DNA of 12,518 nt from Anaerolineaceae bacterium UBA4781 (GCA_002403105.1 DHHD01000068.1:1-12518); one strand, 5' to 3'; positions 1 through 6,570 are shown, counted from the first letter of the stretch. The notes: generated by a model from the letters alone, not told the origin. Made by a program: numbers and translations.

Positions 1-393
1 AACCTGCCTGTCGCACGCAAGAAGAAAATGCAAATGGATGATGCGCGCTATTTTCAACCCCATTCCAAGAAATCCGGATATTATGTCAGTGTGAGCGTCT
101 TTCCATGGTCAAAAGCCAGTGAAATTCAACCTCACCTCAATGGTGGCTACAGCACCCAACTTATTACCCTTGGGGCAGAGATCGCCCTGATCGATTCTCA
201 GGCAACGACCGATCTGGCTTTGAAAGCGCCCTGGACACACCTGGTGCATTGGGTTTACGGCAGCGATGGCACAAATAAGCGTGCCTGGTTCTCGTTCATT
301 TCGCAGGCAGCGGATCCCAATCCCAAAAAGCACACCTTCCTGATCGCCACTGACCTGCTCACTCTCGCAGAGATGGATAAGATGGGGTTATAG
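1..393 (+). CDS. 3' end of an unrecognised protein (truncated by window edge)
   Basis: The frame ending at the TAG at 391-393 is open to the first base of the window, so this is the C-terminal 130 residues of a longer gene or nearly all of a short one. The first internal Met codon is at 28, but no ribosome binding site precedes it: the upstream bases read as lysine and arginine codons. I do not recognise the family. The visible part is soluble, rich in aromatic residues (several Trp and Tyr) and has no membrane segment or obvious catalytic motif. Base composition matches the DUF2804, lon and rpe genes, not the AT-rich gene that follows. It converges with that gene. Confidence is in the reading frame, not in any function. 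Confidence 0.6.
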   Translation, partial: NLPVARKKKMQMDDARYFQPHSKKSGYYVSVSVFPWSKASEIQPHLNGGYSTQLITLGAEIALIDSQATTDLALKAPWTHLVHWVYGSDGTNKRAWFSFISQAADPNPKKHTFLIATDLLTLAEMDKMGL

Positions 394-399
394 AATCCA

Positions 400-435
400 G
401 ATGGTTTGCTAACCCATCCTATCATTTCATTATTT
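400..435 (+). terminator. possible terminator of the left-edge gene
   Basis: GATGGTT and AACCCATC (400-418) can pair into a 7-bp stem with one bulged C and a 4-nt loop. A T-rich stretch follows, although the uninterrupted T run (434-441) begins about 15 nt after the stem. It lies 6 nt beyond the stop codon of the plus-strand gene. The distance to the T run makes this a weak intrinsic terminator call. Confidence 0.35.
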
Positions 436-440
436 CTTTT

Positions 441-1424
441 TTAGAAATTATTAACTACTAAATAAAGAATTGCATTTACTTCTTGTTGAAAAAGTATTTG
501 ATATTTTTCAGTTTCGCTAAAAATAGTATTATCCCAAACAAGGTTATGCCCAGCAGTATTTCTAATTTTTGCAGTTGTAGAAAATGCTGTAAAAAGTGAA
601 TTATCTAATGCTTCATTACTTATATTTAGTATTGAGTCTGCATATGTTGGAATATTAGGTGGATAAATTTGAAGAAAGGATGAATTGTGAAATATTTCAC
701 CAATTGTTTGATTAGGTATTTTCTTTTTTTTATATGGATATAGATATTTCAAAATAGATTCAAAAATTAACGCACCTGAAAATAAGTGGAGAATGAACGG
801 TGCAATCGAACCACCTTCGCTGCTTCTCATCTTGATCTCTTTTTGACGTTCTGAATATTCAAGCAAGAAAACATAGAACGCAGATATTATTGTTCGATTT
901 TCTGGTTTTTTAATAAGGTCTAAAACGAATTTATCTATAAACAATTTAGGTGATAATTCCGATGATTTAGAAATTGAGTTAAATCTAGATATTTCTTCTT
1001 CAAGTGTTAGGCAAATTATTTGAATAGTCCTACTCGCAACCTGTTTTTCTGGGTTGAGTAAAAGAAAATTACTTGCAGGAAGTTTGAATGGTTCTTTTTC
1101 TGCATTTTTTATGTCTTCGGAAATCGCTGAATCAATATAATATAATGCTTTTTCATAATTTCGAAAATCGAATGCTAACCATGCTAGGAAATAAAATGGA
1201 ATTCCTTTATGTATGTTCTGGTACTTTTCAAAATCTGAATTCATCAATGTATCTAAAAGGAACTCATAATAAATAAAACGTTCAAATGGTTGGTCAAGGT
1301 CGGAAATTGTATTTCCAACACCAAACTTCATAAAGAAATCGTCAGCTTTCTTAGGATTATTATAAGGAAGACTTGTAAAATCAGCCAAAACTTTTTTACG
1401 GAGAGTATCCAAGCCTGCATCCAT
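441..1424 (-). CDS. HEPN-like protein with TPR-like N-terminal part (putative RNase)
   Basis: This 327-residue protein has no family I can name with certainty. Residues 73-104 read like a tetratricopeptide helix pair (bulky and Ala positions, then NYEKALYYIDSAI). The C-terminal third looks like a HEPN helical domain: an amphipathic helix near 210-230 containing ESILKYLY, then R288-N289-T-A-G-H293 (an R-x4-H motif with Asn after the Arg), then a final helix at 304-327. In HEPN ribonucleases this Arg and His form the metal-independent active site. No signal peptide or membrane segment is seen. The gene is far more AT-rich than its neighbours: 961-1020 has 16 G+C of 60, against 31 of 60 at 1801-1860 in the DUF2804 gene. 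That suggests horizontal acquisition. AAGGA at about 1437-1441 on the minus strand precedes the ATG with a long 12-nt spacer. The gene is certain; the RNase role is inference, and a non-catalytic HEPN scaffold is the main alternative. Confidence 0.72.
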   Translation of the reverse strand: MDAGLDTLRKKVLADFTSLPYNNPKKADDFFMKFGVGNTISDLDQPFERFIYYEFLLDTLMNSDFEKYQNIHKGIPFYFLAWLAFDFRNYEKALYYIDSAISEDIKNAEKEPFKLPASNFLLLNPEKQVASRTIQIICLTLEEEISRFNSISKSSELSPKLFIDKFVLDLIKKPENRTIISAFYVFLLEYSERQKEIKMRSSEGGSIAPFILHLFSGALIFESILKYLYPYKKKKIPNQTIGEIFHNSSFLQIYPPNIPTYADSILNISNEALDNSLFTAFSTTAKIRNTAGHNLVWDNTIFSETEKYQILFQQEVNAILYLVVNNF

Positions 1425-1514
1425 TATTTTTGTATATCCTTTTTTTAAATCTAAAAAGCCCTAATGAAAATAGCATTTAACTTTCCTTATTACATTCTGC
1501 TAATCCATATTTAG

Positions 1515-2549
1515 TTACCATCTGGCGTGATGCTCTTCCGCAAAGCCGATCAGATCCTTGATGGCTACTTTTTCCCCCTCATCTGTAACAAAAAAGCCAT
1601 TGTATTTGCCAAACATCTGGTGTACTTCGCTGTCGATGATGACCATCTTCGTGGTTGCTACACGTTCCTTGAAAGGTGTGAAGATTAGATCCAACCTGCC
1701 CTGGTTATCCTTGAAGGTCCAAGGTTTCATGTAATCAGCGCTGTCATACACGAAAGGCACCTGATCCAGTTTGTGTATCTTGCCATTCAATATCACTGCA
1801 TTCTCGGTGGCTTTGGAGATATCGCCAAAACCGCAGCCCAGGTTCAAGCCGATAGTATCTCCATTGGGTAGAAAGCCGGAAGCGCTCGCCCAGTTCCAGA
1901 AGCTGGAGTATTCCCACACGCCGCGCCCCCAATCCAAGGATGCGATGCTGTTCTTGGCATTCACCACTTCGCGTACATCGCCGTAGGTGATCACGCCCTG
2001 TGCGGGCATGCAGTTGATCTTGCGGTTGTAATAAAAACGTTTCTTCCCAATAGGAATGACAATATTCATGGATTCGTGCTCTTTCAATTCTTGCAGCGCT
2101 AAATCTACTGAAATTCCCTTCCCGTCATGGAAAGCCGGCCAATCCACACTAATATGGCGAGTCTTGCCATCCACCGTAAACTGCAAGGTGGCTTTGTCAT
2201 TTTTAAAGAAAGTTTCCCCTTCCATACTGTTGCGCGGGAGCTGCATGCCTTTGCCGGATGAAACCACCAACCCTTCTTCATGCAGTTCGTTGGTCTCAAA
2301 GTCCAGCGTGTATCCGAAAACATTGCCGGCGTAGCCCAGATCAGCCACTGTGGCTGAGAAGAAGCGCTTGGGGGTAAAGACAGCATAATAGTCCCAGCGC
2401 TTGATACGGAAGCGCTGGAGGGCTTTTAGGGCATAGAACTGGGCATTCTCCAGGTTGCAGTCCAAATTTTGGGTTCTTGCCCACCCTATTTGCTCTAATG
2501 TTCCATCTGCTTTGAGCAGGCTGCCGTGTTTCGTGATCTCGTTTTGCAT
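1515..2549 (-). CDS. DUF2804 family protein
   Basis: The 344-residue protein matches my recollection of the DUF2804 family over its full length. Its hallmarks are a Trp/Gly-rich block WGRGVWEY...FWNWASASG (207-225), the stretch GLNLGCGFGD then ATEN (234-250), a PW-x-F segment near 276-279 and an acidic C terminus ending GFAEEHHARW. The family is of unknown biochemical function; its members are cytoplasmic, beta-rich proteins of about this length. No signal peptide or transmembrane helix is visible. The ATG is supported by GGAGGG on the minus strand (2556-2561) with a 6-nt spacer. The gene lies 90 nt upstream of the AT-rich HEPN-like gene on the same strand, but their base composition differs sharply, so a functional operon is doubtful. 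Its 5' side faces the structured intergenic region, which could be its leader. Confidence 0.88.
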   Translation of the reverse strand: MQNEITKHGSLLKADGTLEQIGWARTQNLDCNLENAQFYALKALQRFRIKRWDYYAVFTPKRFFSATVADLGYAGNVFGYTLDFETNELHEEGLVVSSGKGMQLPRNSMEGETFFKNDKATLQFTVDGKTRHISVDWPAFHDGKGISVDLALQELKEHESMNIVIPIGKKRFYYNRKINCMPAQGVITYGDVREVVNAKNSIASLDWGRGVWEYSSFWNWASASGFLPNGDTIGLNLGCGFGDISKATENAVILNGKIHKLDQVPFVYDSADYMKPWTFKDNQGRLDLIFTPFKERVATTKMVIIDSEVHQMFGKYNGFFVTDEGEKVAIKDLIGFAEEHHARW

Positions 2550-2648
2550 GAAATTCCCTCCGGAAATGAAAATTAATACTATTTTGGCTCAGATTTTTTA
2601 CCTGTCAACCGTCGAGACTGCTTCGATCGCAACCCAATACTGTCCATC

Positions 2649-2707
2649 CAGGGACGGAGAAAGCCTAGGAAAGAATCATCCTGCAGGTGCCTTCTAAATC
2701 GTCCCTG
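2649..2707 (-). repeat. long imperfect stem-loop
   Basis: CAGGGACG (2649-2656) pairs perfectly with CGTCCCTG (2700-2707). After a 1/4-nt internal loop, AGAAAGC (2658-2664) pairs with GCCTTCT (2689-2695) with one mismatch, A2662-C2691. Further in, CT and AGGA (2665-2670) pair with TCCT and AG (2679-2686), with two bulged bases. On the minus strand the one mismatch is a G-U wobble. No T run follows on either strand, so it is not an intrinsic terminator. Confidence 0.6.
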
Positions 2708-2773
2708 CGGGTGAACCGCTGCACAGCTCAATCTACTAGAATGGGAAGTATTGAATGCATCGAACTCCACAAT

Positions 2774-2812
2774 GTTCTGGGAAGATCCCAGGCCAGCCTG
2801 GAAGCACAGAAC
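2774..2812. repeat. stem-loop with two alternative inner hairpins
   Basis: GTTCTG (2774-2779) pairs with CAGAAC (2807-2812). Inside, CCAGG (2788-2792) pairs with CCTGG (2797-2801) around a 4-nt loop. An alternative perfect 6-bp hairpin, CTGGGA (2777-2782) with TCCCAG (2786-2791) around a 3-nt loop, uses overlapping bases and excludes both of the other stems. Confidence 0.5.
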
Positions 2813-2847
2813 CTCAGATAGCCTCCTCCTATTTGAAAGACCGCGCA

Positions 2848-2871
2848 GTGGGGAACCGCAAGGTCCCCCAC
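2848..2871 (-). repeat. 10-bp hairpin with tetraloop
   Basis: GTGGGGAACC (2848-2857) pairs with GGTCCCCCAC (2862-2871), leaving one A2854-C2865 mismatch and a 4-nt loop, GCAA on the plus strand. On the minus strand the mismatch becomes G-U and the loop becomes TTGC. The plus-strand loop fits the stable GNRA class, so loop type and wobble evidence point to opposite strands. It ends 44 nt before the DUF4405 start codon and no T run follows. Confidence 0.6.
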
Positions 2872-2903
2872 TTACTGGCAGAAATCATGAAAATTATTTT
2901 TAC

Positions 2904-2909
2904 AAAGGA
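2904..2909 (+). promoter_or_regulatory. ribosome binding site fixing the DUF4405 gene start
   Basis: AAAGGA lies 6 nt before the ATG at 2916. The same frame is open further upstream to an ATG at 2751, but that start has no comparable site. The extra 55 residues would be polar and translated straight through the hairpins, so 2916 is the better start. Confidence 0.75.
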
Positions 2910-2915
2910 TATAAA

Positions 2916-3440
2916 ATGGACAACAAAGAAAATACAAAAAAATCGACAGCAGGAAAATTGATCATCCATTTGCTGATTGACGCTTTCCTGCTGGTTTCCT
3001 TTATTCTCCTGAATAACATGCGCTCCACCGGAAAATCGCTGCATGAGATCCTGGGCGTCGCGATCGGTGTTTCCATTCTGATCCATCTGATCCTGCATTG
3101 GAAAATGATCGTGGGATATTTCAAGAAGATATTCAAAAAGCCTGAGTTCATGCCCATCTTGCGCCTGGTAATAGATATTGCATTATGCGCGAGTCTGTTT
3201 GCCATCATCATTACCGGCTTATTGATGTCACATACTTTATTGCCCTCATTGGGAATCCAGGTTGGGCGTGCCGGTCGGGAAATAGAAATGCTTCACAAAC
3301 AGGTTACACATTACATGATCTATATACTCGGTTTGCATCTGCTTTTGCAGTGGAAATGGTATATCTGTGTGATTAAACGACTGATCATCAACCCGATTGC
3401 CAGTTTGTTCGGGAAAAGACAATCGAAAGAAATCGCATAA
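2916..3440 (+). CDS. DUF4405 membrane protein (cytochrome b-like four-helix protein)
   Basis: This 174-residue integral membrane protein has four hydrophobic helices at about 14-34, 43-62, 80-103 and 129-148. The second and fourth carry the two half-repeats typical of DUF4405: a His at the helix entry (LHEILG; LHKQVTHY) and another further along (LIHLILHWK; LGLHLLLQWKW). In the cytochrome b-like families this arrangement of membrane histidines ligates heme, and DUF4405 proteins are often linked to membrane electron transfer and flavinylated partners. No partner gene (FMN-binding domain or ApbE) is present here, so its redox partner is unknown. Lys-rich loops after helices 2 and 4 suggest those ends face the cytoplasm. 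The family call is good; heme binding is inferred from the histidines. Confidence 0.8.
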   Translation: MDNKENTKKSTAGKLIIHLLIDAFLLVSFILLNNMRSTGKSLHEILGVAIGVSILIHLILHWKMIVGYFKKIFKKPEFMPILRLVIDIALCASLFAIIITGLLMSHTLLPSLGIQVGRAGREIEMLHKQVTHYMIYILGLHLLLQWKWYICVIKRLIINPIASLFGKRQSKEIA

Positions 3441-3461
3441 ATCCTCCTCTTCTCTCAAAAT

Positions 3462-3506
3462 GATAATGCGGAGCAACGAAACCATGTGAGTTGTTTTCGC
3501 ATTATC
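3462..3506 (+). terminator. stem-loop after the DUF4405 gene, possible terminator
   Basis: GATAATGCG (3462-3470) and CGCATTATC (3498-3506) form a perfect 9-bp stem. CAAC (3474-3477) and GTTG (3490-3493) pair further in. It begins 21 nt after the DUF4405 stop. Only CTTTAAA follows, so there is no strong T tract; it may terminate weakly or protect the 3' end of the transcript. Confidence 0.45.
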
Positions 3507-3522
3507 GCTTTAAATGCAAGGG

Positions 3523-3560
3523 GTCTAACACAACTCTTATATCCCTTATAATTGAATCAA
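3523..3560 (+). promoter_or_regulatory. putative promoter of the hsp20-lon operon
   Basis: A perfect TATAAT (3547-3552) lies 43 nt upstream of the hsp20 start codon. The best -35 candidate is weak: CTAACA (3525-3530), three of six bases, 16-nt spacer. GAATCAA occurs twice in direct orientation just downstream (3554-3560 and 3573-3579). No CIRCE inverted repeat (TTAGCACTC/GAGTGCTAA) is visible, so HrcA control is not indicated. Confidence 0.45.
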
Positions 3561-3594
3561 GGCACAATAGAAGAATCAATTGATAAGGTGAAGC

Positions 3595-4017
3595 ATGGAA
3601 AGAGTCCAAATACAATTATCCCCTTCGGGGTCACATCTTTTTGATGATAACGACCCCATCCAATTCACAGCCCGCATCACGCACTGGCATTTAACCTCCA
3701 AACCGAACGTTTGGCGACCTCCCACGGACCTTATCGAAACGGACGAAGCGTATGTGGTGCGTATGGAAATAGCCGGTATGAATGTGGCTGATTTCACCAT
3801 CAACATAAACAGCAGCATTCTCACCATTAACGGCACACGCTGGGAAAGCTATCCTAACTGCGCTTTTCACCAAATGGAGATACCCAGTGGTGATTTCTCT
3901 TCTTCTGTGGAGATTCCCACTCCCATAGACGAAGAAGGTATCACGGCAGTTTATGAAAACGGTTTTTTACATGTTACACTGCCCAAGGCAAAAATAAAAC
4001 AAATAAAGGTGAACTAA
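3595..4017 (+). CDS. small heat-shock protein, Hsp20/alpha-crystallin family
   Basis: This 140-residue protein is an ATP-independent holdase of the Hsp20 family that keeps unfolding proteins soluble in the cytoplasm. The alpha-crystallin domain spans about residues 40-131. It opens with a PPTDLIETDEAYVVRMEIAGM strand pair, contains FHQMEIPSGDF...VEIP, and ends with the diagnostic A-x-Y-ENGFLHVTLPK block (118-131). A short tail holds an I-x-V motif (I137, V139), the usual anchor for oligomer assembly. The roughly 40-residue N-terminal arm is typical. The ATG follows AAGG at 3585-3588 with a 6-nt spacer. Two stop codons in tandem (TAATAA) end the gene, and the lon start codon follows directly, so the two genes are almost certainly co-transcribed and translationally coupled. 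Confidence 0.94.
   Translation: MERVQIQLSPSGSHLFDDNDPIQFTARITHWHLTSKPNVWRPPTDLIETDEAYVVRMEIAGMNVADFTININSSILTINGTRWESYPNCAFHQMEIPSGDFSSSVEIPTPIDEEGITAVYENGFLHVTLPKAKIKQIKVN
4005..4012 (+). promoter_or_regulatory. lon ribosome binding site inside the hsp20 3' end
   Basis: AAAGGTGA overlaps the last codons of hsp20 and lies 8 nt before the lon ATG at 4021. It is the only good site near the candidate lon starts: the Met codons at 4051 and 4180 lack one. It therefore decides the start in favour of the longer N terminus. Confidence 0.75.
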
Positions 4018-4020
4018 TAA

Positions 4021-6561
4021 ATGCCCGCTTCTCGCTGGAAAACAAACCTGATGGAAATAATCGAGCTGTTTGCTGATGAAGAAAGAGATTTTAACGAAAT
4101 GGTGCTGGCAATGAGCATGGAAGATCTAGCAAATGATGAAGATTTGATCGAAGTAGAAAATAAGCTGATCGATAGAAAAATGAAGAACGAATTTCCTGAA
4201 GAAGTTCCCATTCTACCGCTGCGCGGTCTGGTGGTTTACCCTCAAACTGCTGTACCGCTCACTATCGGGCAGGCGCGTTCTATCCGCCTGGTGGATGAAG
4301 TGATGAAGACCGATCGCTTAGTAGGGCTCATTGCATCGAAAGATCCCACTATTGATGAACCGGAACCAGACCAGCTATACCAATATGGCACATTGGCAGT
4401 CATACATCGTCTATTTCGTTCCACGGATGGTACTTTTCGACTGCTGGTGCAAGGCTCTACCCGTTTTAAAATAAAAAAATATACAGAAATCGAACCCTAT
4501 CTAAAGGCCTTGATCGCACCTGCTCCTGAAAAAGTGGAAAGTGGATTGAAGATCGAAGCGCTGGCACGCAATGTACGCGACCAATTCGGTCAGATCGCAG
4601 AGCTGGTTCCTTCCATACCGGCCGAGATCGTGGTTTCGATCAATGCGTTGCAGGATCCGCTTCAGACTGCCTACAATATCGCGAACTTACAGCGCATGGA
4701 AGTGGAAGATGCCGAAGAGATATTGGAATTGGATTCCACAACGGAAAAACTGCGCAAGCTAGTGGGTATTCTCACCCGCGAAAGTGAAGTTCTCAATCTG
4801 GGTCGAAAGATTCAAAATGAAGCGCGTGAAGAAATAGAAAAGGTCCAGCGTGAATATTATCTGCGCGAGCAGTTGAAAGCCATTCAAAAAGAATTGGGCG
4901 AATCCGATGAACAGGCAGCCGAAGTAAGCGAGTTTCGTGAGAAGATCAATAAAGCCGGAATGAGTGCAGAAGCTGAAAAAATGGCTCGCCGTGAATTGGA
5001 TCGCCTTTCTGGTCTTCCCACTGCGGCAGCCGAATATGGTGTTATTCGCACCTATCTGGATTGGTTGGTCTCACTACCCTGGTCCAAAACCAACGAAGAT
5101 GACCTGGATATCAAACATGCCAAGGCTATTTTAGATAAAGACCATTACGGCTTGAATGACGTTAAAAAACGGATCCTCGAATATTTAGCTGTACGAAAAT
5201 TACGCATACAGCGCAAAGACGAGCTTAGCAGCGAAGAATATCACGATTCCATTCGCCAGGAGCGCGAAGGCGTTATTTTATGCTTTGTTGGTCCCCCTGG
5301 AGTTGGGAAGACCTCCCTTGGTAAATCCATTGCTGCCGCCATGGGGCGTGAATTCATCCGCGCTTCCCTGGGTGGAATGCGCGATGAAGCGGAGATCCGC
5401 GGGCATCGCCGTACTTATATCGGCGCCATGCCGGGCAGGATCATCCAATCACTGCGCCGTATAGAATCGCGCAATCCGGTCTTTATGCTGGATGAGATCG
5501 ATAAATTAGCTTCTGATTTTCATGGAGATCCTTCATCTGCACTCCTGGAAGTACTGGATCCCGAACAAAATTCAGAGTTCCGTGATAATTACATGGAGGT
5601 GGCATTTGACCTTTCACAAGTCATGTTCATCACCACTGCCAACCAGATCGAAACCATCCCTGCTCCGCTGCTGGACCGTATGGAGATCATTCAAATTTCC
5701 GGTTACACGGAAAATGAAAAACTACAGATCGCAAAAAGTTATCTGATCCCGCGCCAATTGAAAGAAAACGGACTGCTGCAAAAAGAGATCAATTTTGAAG
5801 ATGAAGCGATCTTATCCATCATCCGCCAGTATACGCGCGAATCCGGTGTACGCAGTCTGGAACGCCATATCGGTGGAGTGTTACGCAAGATCGTTACGCG
5901 TAAATTTGAAAAGAAACGCCTGGTCAAGGATGTCACGGCAAAAAATGTACACGATATGCTGGGGCGCCCGATTTTCAAACCCAGTGAAGAGATCATGAAA
6001 CGGACTTCCATTCCGGGTGTGGCAACCGGGCTGGCATGGACCCCCACCGGAGGCGATATTCTTTTTATCGAAGCTACCCGCATGCCCGGCAGCCAACAAT
6101 TCAAGATCACTGGCTCGATCGGAGATGTCATGGGAGAATCAGCCCAAGCAGCCCTTTCTTATGTGCGCGCGCACGCTGCGGAATATGGAATTGACCCCAA
6201 TTTCTTTGAAAAGTCGGATATCCACCTGCATATCCCGGCGGGCGCTACACCCAAAGATGGCCCATCGGCAGGTGTCACCATGACCACCGCTCTGATCTCC
6301 TTGCTCACTCAAAAGCCGATCCGTCCGGATGTAGGTATGACGGGTGAGATCACCTTGCGTGGGCAGGTTCTGCCGGTTGGTGGTATCAAGGAAAAGATGC
6401 TAGCGGCACATCGCGCCGGGTTGAAAACCATCTTTCTCCCGAAAGAAAACAAAGGGGATCTGGATGAACTACCTGCAGAGGTAAGAAAAAGCATTCATTT
6501 CATTCCCGTAGAAGATGTTAAAGAGATATTAAAGAAAGCCATGACGGCGCAAGCAAAATAA
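4021..6561 (+). CDS. lon: ATP-dependent Lon protease
   Basis: This 846-residue cytoplasmic AAA+ serine protease unfolds and degrades damaged and regulatory proteins. The Lon substrate-binding N domain starts near residue 62 (VPILPLRGLVVYPQTAVPL). A coiled segment (about 250-310) follows, then the ATPase: Walker A GPPGVGKT at 424-431, Walker B FMLDEIDK at about 491-498, and the arginine-containing LLDRME. The C-terminal protease domain carries the Ser-Lys dyad: Ser749 in PKDGPSAG and Lys790 in GGIKEKM. All core motifs are intact. Compared with E. coli Lon (about 784 aa) it has an extra acidic N-terminal segment of roughly 60 residues before the Lon domain. It is the second gene of a tight operon with hsp20. 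A hairpin just past its stop probably terminates it inside the convergent DUF58 gene. Confidence 0.97.
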   Translation: MPASRWKTNLMEIIELFADEERDFNEMVLAMSMEDLANDEDLIEVENKLIDRKMKNEFPEEVPILPLRGLVVYPQTAVPLTIGQARSIRLVDEVMKTDRLVGLIASKDPTIDEPEPDQLYQYGTLAVIHRLFRSTDGTFRLLVQGSTRFKIKKYTEIEPYLKALIAPAPEKVESGLKIEALARNVRDQFGQIAELVPSIPAEIVVSINALQDPLQTAYNIANLQRMEVEDAEEILELDSTTEKLRKLVGILTRESEVLNLGRKIQNEAREEIEKVQREYYLREQLKAIQKELGESDEQAAEVSEFREKINKAGMSAEAEKMARRELDRLSGLPTAAAEYGVIRTYLDWLVSLPWSKTNEDDLDIKHAKAILDKDHYGLNDVKKRILEYLAVRKLRIQRKDELSSEEYHDSIRQEREGVILCFVGPPGVGKTSLGKSIAAAMGREFIRASLGGMRDEAEIRGHRRTYIGAMPGRIIQSLRRIESRNPVFMLDEIDKLASDFHGDPSSALLEVLDPEQNSEFRDNYMEVAFDLSQVMFITTANQIETIPAPLLDRMEIIQISGYTENEKLQIAKSYLIPRQLKENGLLQKEINFEDEAILSIIRQYTRESGVRSLERHIGGVLRKIVTRKFEKKRLVKDVTAKNVHDMLGRPIFKPSEEIMKRTSIPGVATGLAWTPTGGDILFIEATRMPGSQQFKITGSIGDVMGESAQAALSYVRAHAAEYGIDPNFFEKSDIHLHIPAGATPKDGPSAGVTMTTALISLLTQKPIRPDVGMTGEITLRGQVLPVGGIKEKMLAAHRAGLKTIFLPKENKGDLDELPAEVRKSIHFIPVEDVKEILKKAMTAQAK

Positions 6562-6570
6562 TTCAAAGAA

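Larger units (their letters stand above)
2590..2890 (-). other. structured intergenic region, possible ncRNA or intergenic repeat
   Basis: The 366 nt between the DUF2804 and DUF4405 genes contain no convincing gene: open frames here lack ribosome binding sites and resemble no family I know. They do contain several stem-loops (listed separately at 2649-2707, 2774-2812 and 2848-2871) plus a small GCGG/CCGC hairpin at 2707-2719. The two stems with an internal mismatch both show A-C on the plus strand, which becomes a G-U wobble on the minus strand. That favours a minus-strand RNA, if it is an RNA. I tried to fit 6S, SRP, RNase P, tmRNA, T-box, cobalamin and several other riboswitch consensus motifs from memory and none fits well. 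A repeat family or a leader of either flanking gene remains possible. Confidence 0.4.

Noticed and set aside
1744..2386. Several long open frames overlapping the DUF2804 gene on both strands
   Set aside because: They are shadows of a well-supported coding frame and match no family.
2573..2608. Minus-strand TTGACA (2603-2608) as promoter of the DUF2804 gene
   Set aside because: The -35 match is perfect, but the only decent -10 candidates (TAGTAT, TATTAA) sit 21 and 24 nt away. At 17 nt the hexamer is a poor AAAATA, so I did not call a promoter.
2579..2770. 63-codon open frame on the minus strand, antisense in the intergenic region
   Set aside because: It has no ribosome binding site, spans the strongest stem-loop and resembles no protein family; best read as chance openness of structured DNA.
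2774..2813. SRP RNA domain IV-like sequence (CCAGGCCAGCCTGGAAGCA)
   Set aside because: It resembles the SRP apical stem at first glance, but the conserved GGAA tetraloop followed by the AGCAGCC side is absent and there is no enclosing helix.
2700..2860. T-box-like phrases (CGTCCCT, GGGTGAACCGC, GGGGAACCGC)
   Set aside because: The order is wrong for a T-box (the CGTCCCT arm precedes the antiterminator-like sequence), and neither flanking gene is an aminoacyl-tRNA or amino-acid gene.
2751..2915. N-terminal extension of the DUF4405 protein from the ATG at 2751
   Set aside because: The extra 55 residues are polar, unlike the family, and run through the hairpins; the ATG at 2916 has AAAGGA at ideal spacing.
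5739..6131. 130-codon open frame antisense to lon
   Set aside because: It is antisense to a highly conserved part of lon, lacks a binding site and has low-complexity composition; a shadow frame.
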